NCBI GenBank assembly: GCA_945901765.1
Contig: CAMDLO010000013.1
Coordinates: 1 to 43,097 of the forward strand
Direction: 5' to 3'
Source: Cyanobium sp. NIES-981
Lineage (GTDB): Bacteria > Cyanobacteriota > Cyanobacteriia > PCC-6307 > Cyanobiaceae
DNA: 43,097 nt
Made by a program: the position numbers and the translations under genes. The notes below the pieces were generated by a model. The model was given only the letters and a program-made list of their open reading frames with translations. It was not told the DNA's origin and did not search any database. The first letter of the stretch is position 1; each line of letters opens with the position of its first letter. This document shows positions 11,038-20,060 of the stretch, in pieces.

Positions 11038-11796
11038 GTGACCCTGCCTGTTCTGGCCACCAAACCTCTCACCAACAACGCCAGGGTCAGCAATTTTCTG
11101 GCAGCCAGCGAAGAGACCTCTCGCCAGTTTGGTCGGCAGGCCAGTCAGCTTGATGGAGCTGCCGCCGATGCCCTGATCGAGCAGGCCTATCGCCAGGTGT
11201 ACTTCCACGCCTTCAAGCGCGACCGCGATGCGATGCTCGAGTCGCAGCTGCGCTCCGGCCAGATCAGCACCCGCGAGTTCGTGCGCCAGCTGCTGCGCTC
11301 GGAGAAATTCCGCAACGACTTTTACCGCTGCAATAGCAATTACCGCGTGGTGGAACAGGTGGTTGGCCGGGTGCTGGGCCGACCGGTGCACGGCCAGCAG
11401 GAACGCATCGCCTGGTCGATCGTGATCGCGGAGCAAGGGCTGCCGGCCTTCATCGATGCTCTGATCGATTCAACGGAATATCTGGAAACCTTCGGGGAAG
11501 ACCTTGTGCCCTATCAACGCGCCCGGGTGCTGGCTGGCCAGTCGGTGGGCACAATCCCCTTCAACCAGCAAGCCCCCCGCTACGACGCCTACTGGCGTGA
11601 CACCATGGCCGTTCGCGCTCCCGGGGTCGGCAGTGGCAGCTGGGCAGGCTGGCCGCGTCCGGCTTGGCTGGTCAACCAGCCCACCCCGGCTGTGCAGAAC
11701 GCTTGGCGGTATTTTGTGGCGACTGGCGGCTTCGTGCTGACCGGACTCGTGCTCTGGATAGCCCTGGTGATGTTGAGTACGGGAGCTAAGGGCTAA
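11038..11796 (+). CDS. cpcL: Phycobilisome rod linker of the CpcL type with C-terminal membrane helix
   Basis: The 252-residue product has the PBS_linker_poly domain of CpcG/CpcL proteins (about residues 15-190: YRQVYFHAFKRDRDAMLESQ, ISTREFVRQLLRSEKFRNDF, ERIAWSIVIAEQGLPAFIDA). Unlike core-binding CpcG1, its C-terminus ends in a hydrophobic helix (FVATGGFVLTGLVLWIALVM) plus a short tail. In characterised cyanobacteria this CpcL feature anchors core-less rods to the membrane near photosystem I. The GTG at 11038 is preferred because MTLPVLATKP matches the family start; the open frame extending to 10819 does not look like linker. It lies upstream of cpcBA on the same strand, separated by ho1 on the other strand. 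Confidence 0.85.
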   Translation: MTLPVLATKPLTNNARVSNFLAASEETSRQFGRQASQLDGAAADALIEQAYRQVYFHAFKRDRDAMLESQLRSGQISTREFVRQLLRSEKFRNDFYRCNSNYRVVEQVVGRVLGRPVHGQQERIAWSIVIAEQGLPAFIDALIDSTEYLETFGEDLVPYQRARVLAGQSVGTIPFNQQAPRYDAYWRDTMAVRAPGVGSGSWAGWPRPAWLVNQPTPAVQNAWRYFVATGGFVLTGLVLWIALVMLSTGAKG

Positions 11797-11937
11797 CCCG
11801 AGTCTCAGGTTTCCCGATGCGCAGCCGAGACCGCAGTACGCGCGGCTCCGATACTGCTGGTTTGACGTGACAGCGCAAGCAGGCCTGCCGGTGCCGCTGG
11901 CGCTCACCGGCATCAGCAGTGTCTGACCCACCCGCCC

Positions 11938-12657
11938 TCAGGCCACCACTGCCTTGGTGCTGCCGCTGCGCTGGCGGCGGGTGAGGAAGCCGAACAGCAC
12001 CTTGCCGATGGCAGCAATCAGGTTGCCCTCCAGTTCCTGGAACATCGTCATGTTCAGGTGGAAGGCGTGGTTGGCCTCCGCCACGATCCGATCGGCCGTG
12101 GCCTGATCGATCGGCAGGGCGTCAAGGGTGGCGCGGTAGTTGGCCTTGAAGCCCTTTTCGTCGGGAATGGCGTCGAACGCGTAGAAGCGCAGGCCGTCGT
12201 GCTCGCCGAGGTTCATCGCCTTCTGGGCGATGGCCTTAAGGATCTGGCCGCCGGAGAGGTCGCCGATGTAGCGGGTGTAGTGGTGGCCCACCAGCAGTTC
12301 GGGCGACTCATGGGCGATCTGATGAATGCGAGCGACATACTCCTGGGCGGCCGGGGTGGCCTTGACGCTGTTGCGCCAGCCTTCGCCGAAGTAAAAGGCC
12401 AGGTCCTGCTCCAGGCTCTCGCGCCGGTTCAGTTCAGGGAAGCCCACCGGGCCCACCACCGGATGGCCGGCGGCTCGCAGCTTGCCGATTTCCTGCTCCA
12501 TCGCGTCATACACGAAGTAGAGGTCGGCCACCAGGGTGCGGTAGCTGGCCTTGTCCACCACGCCCTTGAGAAAGCAGCTCACGAAGCCGGTGTTTTCGGC
12601 CATGGTGTGGGCTTTCTTGGTGCCTTCACGCAGCTGGGAGGCAAGGGCAATGGTCAT
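11938..12657 (-). CDS. ho1: Heme oxygenase HO1
   Basis: It cleaves heme to biliverdin IXalpha, CO and iron using ferredoxin, supplying the substrate of PebA and of phycocyanobilin synthesis. The 239 residues match cyanobacterial HO1. The proximal heme-ligand histidine is His17 in [13 protein letters not shown], and the distal-helix glycine-rich signature is [17 protein letters not shown]. It is divergent from cpcB with 137 bases between, so the two promoters share that spacer. Its 3' end faces cpcL. Confidence 0.96.
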   Translation of the reverse strand: MTIALASQLREGTKKAHTMAENTGFVSCFLKGVVDKASYRTLVADLYFVYDAMEQEIGKLRAAGHPVVGPVGFPELNRRESLEQDLAFYFGEGWRNSVKATPAAQEYVARIHQIAHESPELLVGHHYTRYIGDLSGGQILKAIAQKAMNLGEHDGLRFYAFDAIPDEKGFKANYRATLDALPIDQATADRIVAEANHAFHLNMTMFQELEGNLIAAIGKVLFGFLTRRQRSGSTKAVVA

Positions 12658-12794
12658 GGTTGGCGATCAGGAGGTCAGTCGTGCCGGTAAAGCACGTCGT
12701 CAACTTAATGGGCGCAACAAGTACGGGCCTCTTTCTTTGCAAAGGATTGCCTGTCTTCACAGCGCGACCAGCCCCCTTGATACTCACGACTCCC

Positions 12795-13334
12795 ATGACA
12801 AGAACGTTCTCCGCAGAGTGTGACGTGTTTGCCAAGGTGGTCGTCCAGGCCGATGCCCGCGGCGAATTCCTGAACGCTGGTCAAATCGATGCCCTCGCCG
12901 CCATGGTGGCTGAGAGCAACAAGCGTATGGATGCCGTGAACCGCATCACCTCCAACGCTTCCAAGATCGTCACCAGCGCTGCTCGCGATCTGTTCGATCG
13001 GCAGCCTGCGCTGATCGCTCCTGGCGGCAACGCCTACACCCACCGTCGCATGGCTGCCTGCCTGCGCGACATGGAGATCGTTCTTCGCTACATCACCTAC
13101 GCCGCCTTCACCGGTGACGCTTCCGTGCTGGAAGATCGCTGCCTCAACGGCCTGCGTGAGACCTACCTGGCCCTCGGCGTGCCTGGCGCTTCCGTGGCTG
13201 AAGGTGTGCGCAAGATGAAGGACGCCGCCATCGCCATCGCCAACGACCGCAACGGCATCACCCCCGGCGACTGCTCCGCTCTGATGAGCGAAGTGGGCAC
13301 CTACTTCGACCGCGCTGCCGCCGCCGTCGGCTGA
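12795..13334 (+). CDS. cpcB: Phycocyanin beta subunit CpcB with 7-residue N-terminal extension
   Basis: This is the beta subunit of phycocyanin in the rod. Bilin cysteines appear at 89 ([15 protein letters not shown]) and 160 ([10 protein letters not shown]), which are canonical 82 and 153 shifted by 7. The shift shows that the only upstream ATG (12795) gives a 179-residue protein instead of 172, starting [20 protein letters not shown] at residue 11 would give a protein three residues shorter than normal. No Shine-Dalgarno is seen. It is first in cpcB-cpcA-cpcE-cpcF-phosphatase. R-phycocyanin is the alternative; CpcE/CpcF lyases downstream support a C-PC-like subunit set. Confidence 0.93.
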   Translation: MTRTFSAECDVFAKVVVQADARGEFLNAGQIDALAAMVAESNKRMDAVNRITSNASKIVTSAARDLFDRQPALIAPGGNAYTHRRMAACLRDMEIVLRYITYAAFTGDASVLEDRCLNGLRETYLALGVPGASVAEGVRKMKDAAIAIANDRNGITPGDCSALMSEVGTYFDRAAAAVG

Positions 13335-13373
13335 TCAGCCTGATTCACGGTTCAACCTTCTTTCTTCCCTTCC

Positions 13374-13862
13374 ATGAAGACCCCCCTCACCGAAGCCGTC
13401 GCCGCCGCTGATTCCCAGGGCCGCTTCCTCTCCAACACCGAGCTCAACGCCGCTTTCGGTCGTTTCGAGCGCGCCAAGAACGCCCTCGAGGCCGCCAAGG
13501 TGCTCACCGCCAAAGCTGATGAGCTCGTGAACGGCGCCGCCCAGGCCGTCTACAACAAGTTCCCCTACACCACCCAGATGCAGGGGGCCAACTACGCCTC
13601 CGACGCCCGTGGCAAGGCCAAGTGCGCCCGTGACATCGGCTACTACCTCCGCATGGTCACCTACTGCCTCGTGGCTGGTGGCACCGGCCCCATGGACGAG
13701 TACCTGGTCGCTGGTCTCGACGAGATCAACCGCGCCTTCGAACTCTCCCCCTCCTGGTATGTCGAGGCCCTGAACTACATCAAGGCCAACCACGGCATCT
13801 CCGGCGACGCCGGCACCATCGCCAACAACTACATCGACTACGCCATCGGCGCCCTCGTCTGA
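13374..13862 (+). CDS. cpcA: Phycocyanin alpha subunit CpcA
   Basis: This is the alpha subunit of phycocyanin, 162 residues as usual. The single bilin site is Cys84 in [20 protein letters not shown]. The N-terminus [18 protein letters not shown] is nearly invariant in the family. It follows cpcB after 39 bases and is followed by a clear terminator and then the cognate lyase genes cpcEF, which in other cyanobacteria attach the bilin to this cysteine. Codon choice is strongly C-ending, typical of very highly expressed genes in this genome. Confidence 0.97.
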   Translation: MKTPLTEAVAAADSQGRFLSNTELNAAFGRFERAKNALEAAKVLTAKADELVNGAAQAVYNKFPYTTQMQGANYASDARGKAKCARDIGYYLRMVTYCLVAGGTGPMDEYLVAGLDEINRAFELSPSWYVEALNYIKANHGISGDAGTIANNYIDYAIGALV

Positions 13863-13904
13863 TTCGGCTAACCCCGTTTCTTGCGCCGCCTCGGCAACCA
13901 TCCG

Positions 13905-13927
13905 GCCTCCCCTCGGGGAGGCTTTTT
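13905..13927 (+). terminator. Rho-independent terminator after cpcA
   Basis: GCCTCCCC / GGGGAGGC form an 8-bp stem with a two-base loop, followed by TTTTT. It lies 43 bases after the cpcA stop and would separate abundant cpcBA mRNA from lower-level cpcEF read-through. Confidence 0.85.
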
Positions 13928-14014
13928 CATGCCTGGCCTCAACGACTGCTGGCTGCTCGTGCGGCCTGCGATCATCAACAATGGCTCGGATTGCGCCACC
14001 TCTCAGCACCCGCG

Positions 14015-14851
14015 ATGACGGCACGTCCCACAGCAGCGCCTGCGGATCACCGTGCTGGCGAACCGATCAACGAATCCGAAGCGATTGCTCGACTGCGCCA
14101 GAACGCCGATCCCTCGCAGCAGTACTACGCCGCCTGGTGGCTGGGCCGGATGCGCAGCCAGCACCCTGAGGCCGTGCCCCTGCTGCGGGACGCACTGCGG
14201 CAGCGCCGTGGACGCGATCCCGGCGCTGGCATCGAGGAGAATGCCGTGGCCCGGAATGCGGCACGGGCACTGGGCAAACTGGCGCCGGCCGCCACGGACG
14301 CGATTCCCGATCTGCTGGCCGTGCTTGGTGATCCAGACGACGGACTGCGGGAAGCGGCAGCCCGCGCCCTGGGAGACCTGCGGGCCGAATCGGCGCTGAA
14401 ACCGATCTGCCAGCTGCTGGCCAGTGGACCGAACCAGGCGGGGGCCAGCCGGCCAGACAGCCCTCGCATGATGGAACCCTGTGAAGCACTGCTGGAGGCC
14501 CTCGGCGACATCGGGATCGCCGACCCGGCGGTGCTGGCTGTTGTGGAGCCCTTCATCGACCACGCACGTCCGCTGATTCGCTCCGCCGCGGCGCGCGCCC
14601 TGCTCCAGTTGACTGGGGAACCCCGCTGGGGGGACCTGCTGGTGTCGCTTCTGAATCACCATCAGTTGCAGGTGCGTCGTGCTGCCCTGATGGATCTCGG
14701 TGCCGCTGGCTGGCGACCGGCCCTCGAATCGATCCGCCGCACGCCCGCTGAAAACAGTCTCAAGCTGATCGCCTTGCGCGGCCTGGTGGAACAGGGCTGC
14801 GGAGCACCCGCCGAGGATGCCCTGCTGGCCTGCATGGATGAACTGCTGTGA
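14015..14851 (+). CDS. cpcE: Phycocyanobilin lyase subunit CpcE
   Basis: This 278-residue HEAT-repeat protein of the E/F lyase clan forms the CpcE/CpcF heterodimer that attaches bilin to alpha-phycocyanin Cys84. The family signature QQYYAAWWLGRMRSQHPEAV is near residues 36-55, followed by NAARALGKL, LREAAARALGDL and further repeats. The ATG at 14015 is chosen over an upstream TTG at 13991. The stop overlaps the cpcF GTG by four bases, consistent with coupled production of a 1:1 heterodimer. RpcE is a possible alternative name if the phycocyanin is an R-PC type. Confidence 0.88.
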   Translation: MTARPTAAPADHRAGEPINESEAIARLRQNADPSQQYYAAWWLGRMRSQHPEAVPLLRDALRQRRGRDPGAGIEENAVARNAARALGKLAPAATDAIPDLLAVLGDPDDGLREAAARALGDLRAESALKPICQLLASGPNQAGASRPDSPRMMEPCEALLEALGDIGIADPAVLAVVEPFIDHARPLIRSAAARALLQLTGEPRWGDLLVSLLNHHQLQVRRAALMDLGAAGWRPALESIRRTPAENSLKLIALRGLVEQGCGAPAEDALLACMDELL

Positions 14852-15510
14852 GTCAGGACCCGGCCATGCCATCTCCCGTGCCACTGAACGCCCTGATCGA
14901 TCAGCTGCGTCAGGCCAGCAGCAGCGAGGCGCTGGTGCTGGCCACCAGAGCCCTGGCCAGCAGCGGTGATCCGGGGGCCGCTCCGGTTCTGGTGGAGGTG
15001 CTGGGGTACAACAACCCCGGGGCAGCTGTGGCGGCTGTGGACGGACTGGTGGCCCTTGGCGCTGAGGCCGTGGATCCGTTGCTGAGACTCGACCCTGACA
15101 ACTACGGGGCCCGTGCCTGGGCGGTGCGGGCCCTTGCCGGCATCGGCGATGTGCGCGGCCTGGAGCTGCTGATCGATGCCCTCGGCAGCGACGTGGCCGC
15201 CAGTGTGCGACGGGCAGCAGCCAAGGGGCTTGGCAATCTGAGGCTGGATCCGCTGGAACCGCCGATCAGGCTGGCTGTGCAGCAACGCTGCCTGAACGCC
15301 TTGCTAGCTGCGGGCAGCGACGGCGAATGGGTGGTGCGCTACGCGGTGGCCGTGGCGCTGGAAAGCCTCGCCCGGCAACTGGAGCCGGCATCCGTCGCCT
15401 GGCAGCGGCTAGAGGAGTGCCTGGTTGCGCTCTGCGAAGCGGCCGACGACAACCCACCGGTGGTACAGCTGCGGGCCAGGGTGGCGCTTGATCGCCTGGA
15501 CGCCCAATGA
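14848..15510 (+). CDS. cpcF: Phycocyanobilin lyase subunit CpcF
   Basis: The 220-residue partner of CpcE has HEAT repeats (NPGAAVAAVDGLVALG, ARAWAVRALAGIGDVRGLELL, VRRAAAKGLGNLRLDPL), matching CpcF in length and pattern. It starts with GTG at 14848 inside the cpcE stop and overlaps the next gene by four bases, so three genes in a row are translationally coupled. The function, covalent attachment of bilin to alpha-Cys84, comes from knowledge of the family. Confidence 0.88.
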   Translation: MSQDPAMPSPVPLNALIDQLRQASSSEALVLATRALASSGDPGAAPVLVEVLGYNNPGAAVAAVDGLVALGAEAVDPLLRLDPDNYGARAWAVRALAGIGDVRGLELLIDALGSDVAASVRRAAAKGLGNLRLDPLEPPIRLAVQQRCLNALLAAGSDGEWVVRYAVAVALESLARQLEPASVAWQRLEECLVALCEAADDNPPVVQLRARVALDRLDAQ

Positions 15511-15995
15511 AACGGGTGCTGTTCGTCTGCCTCGGCAACATCTGCCGCTCCCCCGCCGCTGAGGGCGTGTTCCGTCACCAACTCAGCGCAGCCGGACTGG
15601 AGAAGCGCTTCCTCGTTGACTCCGCCGGCACCGGCGGCTGGCACACAGGCAAACGGGCCGACCCGCGCATGCGGGCTGCAGCAGCCCGCCGCGGACTGGA
15701 TCTGACCAGCCGCGCCCGCCAGCTGGATGCGGCAGACCTGGAGCACTTTGATCACATCCTCACGATGGATGCCGCCAACCTGGCCGCCGTGCAGCGCCTG
15801 GCCCAGCACGTCAAGGCGGGCGGCGCGAGCCGTCTGGCTGTGGTGGAGCCCCTGGTGCGTTACTGCCAGCGCGGCACGCCCGGGGAGGTTCCCGACCCCT
15901 ATTACGGGGGGGAGCAGGGCTTCGAGCTGGTGCTCGATCTGCTGGAGGATGCCTGCGCTGGGTTGTTGCAGGCACTGCTGCGCAGTCAGGCCTGA
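15507..15995 (+). CDS. Low-molecular-weight protein-tyrosine phosphatase
   Basis: This 162-residue LMW-PTP has the P-loop VCLGNICRSP at the N-terminus (catalytic Cys and Arg of the CX5R motif) and the general-acid region VPDPYYGG near residue 131. It dephosphorylates phosphotyrosine or arsenate-like substrates; its target here is unknown. Its ATG overlaps the cpcF stop, placing it in the phycocyanin operon and at the edge of the phycobilisome region. It converges on panC-cmk three bases away. Confidence 0.9.
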   Translation: MKRVLFVCLGNICRSPAAEGVFRHQLSAAGLEKRFLVDSAGTGGWHTGKRADPRMRAAAARRGLDLTSRARQLDAADLEHFDHILTMDAANLAAVQRLAQHVKAGGASRLAVVEPLVRYCQRGTPGEVPDPYYGGEQGFELVLDLLEDACAGLLQALLRSQA

Positions 15996-15998
15996 GCT

Positions 15999-17552
15999 TC
16001 AGGTCTGCGGGGGCTCCGGCCAGGCCTCCTCGGGCACGCGCTGACGGAACAGGTCGATGAGGGCCTGAATCACCGCTTCGATGGCCATGCCGTCGGTCAC
16101 CAGTTCGGTGGCGTCGGCAGCCATCCGCAAGGGGGCGACAGCGCGACTCGAGTCCTGGCTGTCACGCGCAAGGATCTGCGCCTCCAATTCCGCGAGCGGC
16201 GGCACGTCAAAACCACGCTCGGCCAGGTCCCGGGCACGGCGCCGCGCCCGCTCAGCCGCAGTGGCAGTCAGAAACACCTTCAGCTCAGCATCCGGAAACA
16301 CCGCGGTGCCGACATCGCGGCCCTCCGCCACCAGACCGCCGCGGTGACCCATCGCCTGCTGCTGGGCCGTCAGAGCGTCGCGCACGCACGGGTGGGCAGC
16401 CACCTGCGACACCCGCTCGGTGACCGCCGGACTACGGATCGCTTCGGTCACCGCATGGCCATTGATCAGCACCTGCTGCTCCCCAGTGGCCGCTGAGCGC
16501 AGCTGGAGATCAAGCGGTTGCAGACAGGAGGCCACCGCCGCCGGGTCCGCCGGGTCGACGCCTTGCTGCAGCACCCACCAGGTCACGGCACGGTACATCG
16601 CGCCGGTGTCGAGATACACCAGTCCGAGGCGATTGGCAAAGGCACGGGTGACGGTGCTCTTCCCAGCGCCTGCCGGACCATCAATAGCAACGATCGGGGA
16701 GCGGCTCATCAAAAAAACATGGTCGATCAGGCGGGTGTTGCCGCAACGGATAGCCGCCGCCAGCAGGCTCAGTCCCCGGGGGTCGGGCAACGGCTCCAGG
16801 CTATGGGCCGCCACGAGCTCGGCATACTCCACCACACAGCCGGCCGCCTCCAGCCGCTGGCGCAGCGCCGCGGCTGGACCATGACCGGGCCCCGGGCAGT
16901 CCGATTCGCGTGCCACAGCGGTCAGTGCCGCCGGCAGGATCGCCGCGAGCCGCCTCTGCGGTGCCGTGAGGAATTGATTGCGGGAGCTGCAGGCCAGCCC
17001 GTCAGCCTCGCGGACAGTGGCACAGCCTTCAACGGGCACGGGGAGGCCCAGATCGGCCAGAACACGCCGCAGGATCACCAGCTGCTGCCAGTCTTTCTCG
17101 CCAAGCAACAGGCGATCGGGACGCACCAGCATCAACAGGCGCACCACCACGGTGGCGACTCCCTCAAAGTGACCCGGTCGGCCCGGCCCGCACAGGCTGC
17201 GCTGCAGGGCGGCCGGGGGCAGCACCCGGGTGATCGCCTCCACACCACCAGGCTGTATCTCCGCTGGCGATGGCGCGAACAGGGCGGCTGCTCCTGCAGA
17301 TTCGGCCCGAGCGGCATCTGCCGCCAGGTCACGGGGGTAGCGATCGAAATCCTCCGTCGGACCGAACTGGAGCGGATTGACGTAGACACTGACCAGCACG
17401 GATGGCTGCCCAGCACCCCGGCTCTGGGCAGCGCGTTGAATCAGCTGCTGATGGCCACGATGCAGCGACCCCATGGTGGGCACGAAATGAAGGGGCCCAG
17501 GACAGTGCCGACGCCAGGCCGCCAGCTCAGCAAGGGAGTGGAGCAACTGCAT
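15999..17552 (-). CDS. panC/cmk: Bifunctional pantoate-beta-alanine ligase / cytidylate kinase
   Basis: This is a cyanobacterial fusion. The N-terminal about 290 residues are PanC (HFVPTMGSLHRGHQQLI with the HIGH-like motif, and LACSSRNQFLT near the KMSKS-like loop), making pantothenate for CoA. The C-terminal about 225 residues are CMP kinase, starting at IVAIDGPAGAGKSTVTRAFA (P-loop) and YLDTGAMYRAVT. The start MQLLHSLAELAAWR at 17552 is preferred to the longer frame because it lies just before the PanC homology and downstream of the rlpA terminator. Confidence 0.95.
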   Translation of the reverse strand: MQLLHSLAELAAWRRHCPGPLHFVPTMGSLHRGHQQLIQRAAQSRGAGQPSVLVSVYVNPLQFGPTEDFDRYPRDLAADAARAESAGAAALFAPSPAEIQPGGVEAITRVLPPAALQRSLCGPGRPGHFEGVATVVVRLLMLVRPDRLLLGEKDWQQLVILRRVLADLGLPVPVEGCATVREADGLACSSRNQFLTAPQRRLAAILPAALTAVARESDCPGPGHGPAAALRQRLEAAGCVVEYAELVAAHSLEPLPDPRGLSLLAAAIRCGNTRLIDHVFLMSRSPIVAIDGPAGAGKSTVTRAFANRLGLVYLDTGAMYRAVTWWVLQQGVDPADPAAVASCLQPLDLQLRSAATGEQQVLINGHAVTEAIRSPAVTERVSQVAAHPCVRDALTAQQQAMGHRGGLVAEGRDVGTAVFPDAELKVFLTATAAERARRRARDLAERGFDVPPLAELEAQILARDSQDSSRAVAPLRMAADATELVTDGMAIEAVIQALIDLFRQRVPEEAWPEPPQT

Positions 17553-17573
17553 GGATGCGGGGCTGGGGCGTGC

Positions 17574-17605
17574 AAAAAACCCATCCGCCAATGCTGGCGG
17601 ATGGG
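17574..17605 (-). terminator. Rho-independent terminator after rlpA
   Basis: On the minus strand an 11-bp stem CCCATCCGCCA / TGGCGGATGGG with a four-base loop is followed by a G and six T residues. It separates rlpA from panC-cmk. Confidence 0.85.
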
Positions 17606-17638
17606 TCTGAATCGATCAGCTGGTTTCAGATCGAAGGA

Positions 17639-18145
17639 TCAGCGGATCACCTCAAGACGCACTGGGGCCACCCCGCTTGAGGTGACGCCGAGTTCCTGAG
17701 CGGCACCCTGGGCCAGGTCGATCACACGGCCGCCATGGAAGGGTCCGCGGTCATTGATCCGCACCACGGCGGAGCGACCATTGTTCAGGTTCGTGACGCG
17801 CACCCGGGTGCCGAACGGCAGGCTGCGGTGGGCTGCAGTCATGGTGCCAGGACGGAAGACCTCGCCGCTGGCGGTGCGATTGCCGTAGAAACCGGGGCCA
17901 TACCAACTGGCTGTTCCCTGACTGACCGAAGCGAGCCGGAGATTGGTCGCCGGGGCTGCAGGCGGCGTGAAGGGAAGCGGCATCACGGCGGGTTTGCCAC
18001 CGAAATCAGGAGGGGTGAGCTGAATGTCACGCACGGCGACCTGGAGGTCTGCTGCGGCAGCGATGCGCGCTTCAGCAGGGTTGGCAGCCAGGCCAGTGGC
18101 AGAAGCGGTGAGGGCCAGCGCCCAGAGAGAAAGAGTGCGTCGCAT
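17639..18145 (-). CDS. rlpA: RlpA-family exported septal ring lytic transglycosylase-like protein
   Basis: This exported 168-residue protein has an N-terminal signal peptide (RRTLSLWALALTASATGLAA) and a C-terminal double-psi beta-barrel: GTASWYGPGFYGNRTASGE, TMTAAHRSLPFGTRVRVTN, and VRINDRGPFHGGRVIDLA with the conserved Asp. RlpA proteins cut denuded glycan strands at division sites. The SPOR domain found in E. coli RlpA is absent, as is common in cyanobacteria. The ATG at 18145 directly precedes the signal peptide, so the longer open frame is rejected. Confidence 0.9.
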   Translation of the reverse strand: MRRTLSLWALALTASATGLAANPAEARIAAAADLQVAVRDIQLTPPDFGGKPAVMPLPFTPPAAPATNLRLASVSQGTASWYGPGFYGNRTASGEVFRPGTMTAAHRSLPFGTRVRVTNLNNGRSAVVRINDRGPFHGGRVIDLAQGAAQELGVTSSGVAPVRLEVIR

Positions 18146-18812
18146 AACAGACGGAACTCGGAACCTCGGTGGCCATCCCGGGAGGGAGGGGCCGATCCGA
18201 AAGGGCCGGTCGCGTTCGAGTCGCTCAGATCCGGCGATCCTGATCGGCTGACGTGCAGATCTCAGACTCAAACCTGAAATCAACAGCAAACAGCGGAGCA
18301 GGGTGTCAGACCTGGACATGGGAACCATCGGTGTTGATTCAGGAGCTGAAATCAAACCCTGCAGGCCGGTTATGCCAAAGAAGCGCAGGTCGTAGACCGT
18401 TGCAACTGGCATGGTTGGGGCCGCAGACCGTATGGACTGACAATTCCCTGTCGGAGTCGAAAACTCCGTTTGAGTTCCTGGCAATGAGTAACAACGGCGC
18501 AAACCTAAGGGCTAAACCAGGGCAGTCCCAGCCCCCCGCGCCAGAGTCGACTCTGATCAGCAGAGGTGATCAGAGCCCACAACCCGCCCCAGCACTAGCC
18601 CCCTCGAACCGCGGCCCACCACCCGCCATCAGGCACGCAAATCAACGGAATAAGCCAGCCTGATGAAATCATGGGCCAATCCGGCCGCCGTCCACTTGCG
18701 CCCCTCCGGTCCGGCTGGCACGCGGCAGGCGTACCGCGCTGGTTTGCCCGACCGGGCCCCCGCCATCGGAGGATCGTGGCGGCGATCAGCAAGCGCGAGG
18801 AAACGACGAACC
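18146..18812. other. 667-base gap between rlpA and purM without a recognised gene
   Basis: Open frames here are low-complexity and do not resemble proteins. A small hairpin (18452-18468: CGGAGT, loop CGAAA, ACTCCG) followed by TTTGAGTT might end a small RNA, but no promoter is convincing. The gap is long for this compact genome. The rlpA promoter must lie at its left side, and purM is preceded by a GAGGAAA-like ribosome binding site near 18797. Confidence 0.4.
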
Positions 18813-19850
18813 ATGGACTACCGGACGGCAGGCGTGGATGTGTTGGCCGGCAGGGCCTTTGTGGAACGGATTCGCCGCAGTGTCGAGTCGACCCATCGAC
18901 CGGAAGTGGTGGGAGGGCTCGGGGGGTTCGGCGGCTTCTGCCGGCTTCCCCAAGGCCTGCGTCAACCCCTGTTGGTCGCTGGCAGCGACGGCGTGGGCAC
19001 CAAGCTGGAACTGGCCCAGGCCCACCGGCGCCACCACGCCGTCGGTATCGACCTGGTGGCCATGTGCGTCAACGACGTGATCACCAGTGGTGCCGCACCC
19101 CTCTTTTTCCTCGATTACATCGCCACCGGCAAGCTCGCCCCGGAGGCGATGGCGGAGGTGGTCGAGGGTATCGCCGAAGGCTGCCGGCAGAGCGGCTGCT
19201 CCCTGCTCGGTGGAGAAACGGCGGAGATGCCGGGCTTCTACGAACCGGGGCGCTACGACCTGGCCGGCTTCTGCGTGGCCGTGGTGGAGGCGGATGCCGT
19301 GGTCGATGGCCGCCGGATCAAGCCTGGTGACCGGATCCTGGCCGTCGCCAGCAGCGGCGTGCACAGCAACGGCTTCAGCCTGGTGCGGCGCATTCTCAGC
19401 GATCACGCCGTTGAGCCGGAGCTCCCCCTGCCGGACGATGGACGCTCGGTGATCGACGCGCTGCTCACGCCGACCCTGCTCTACGGAACCTTGGTGCGAA
19501 CGCTGCAGGAGCAGCGGATTGCCCTACACGGCATGGCCCACATCACCGGTGGGGGGTTACCGGAGAACCTGCCCCGCTGCCTGCCCGCCGGCGTTCATGC
19601 CGCCATCGATCCGCACAGCTGGGCCAGGCCGCCGCTGTTTCGCTGGCTGCAGGAGACAGGGCAGATCCCGGAGCCGGATCTCTGGAACACCTTCAACCTC
19701 GGCATCGGGTTCTGCGTGGTGGTGCCAGCAGAGGCGGCGGACGAGGCCCTGACGGCCTGTCAAGACAGCGGCCATCAGGCGTGGCACCTCGGGGAGATCG
19801 TCAGTGGCGATCCGCCGCCGGGAGCGACCCTGGCCGGCCTTCCCCGCTGA
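18813..19850 (+). CDS. purM: Phosphoribosylformylglycinamidine cyclo-ligase PurM
   Basis: It is the AIR synthetase of purine biosynthesis, closing the imidazole ring with ATP. The 345-residue product matches the family. Motifs include [63 protein letters not shown] and [16 protein letters not shown], which cover the ATP-binding and dimer regions. The ATG at 18813 gives the conventional [10 protein letters not shown] start; the open frame to 18663 is unlike other PurM proteins. Confidence 0.97.
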   Translation: MDYRTAGVDVLAGRAFVERIRRSVESTHRPEVVGGLGGFGGFCRLPQGLRQPLLVAGSDGVGTKLELAQAHRRHHAVGIDLVAMCVNDVITSGAAPLFFLDYIATGKLAPEAMAEVVEGIAEGCRQSGCSLLGGETAEMPGFYEPGRYDLAGFCVAVVEADAVVDGRRIKPGDRILAVASSGVHSNGFSLVRRILSDHAVEPELPLPDDGRSVIDALLTPTLLYGTLVRTLQEQRIALHGMAHITGGGLPENLPRCLPAGVHAAIDPHSWARPPLFRWLQETGQIPEPDLWNTFNLGIGFCVVVPAEAADEALTACQDSGHQAWHLGEIVSGDPPPGATLAGLPR

Positions 19851-20060
19851 TCCGAACCGCGCCCCTGACTCCGATCAATTCATTGCAAGCCAGCCGGATC
19901 CGTGGCGATGAATCGATCGCGACTGCTTAAGGTGCCTGGCATCACCCGGGCCGGGGACAGTCGTCTGGCCCCCCGGGGATCGGAACGGTGCGGAAGTCGA
20001 TGCTTTCCGCCCGCGTCACCGCTGTTGCTGATCCACATCCCCGTTCGCGAGGTTCTACCG

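Noticed and set aside
11885-11925. GC-rich hairpin between cpcL and ho1
   Set aside because: No T-tract on either strand, so not called as a terminator.
18663-18812. N-terminal extension of PurM
   Set aside because: PurM proteins start close to the [10 protein letters not shown] segment; the extension is Arg/Pro-rich and non-homologous.
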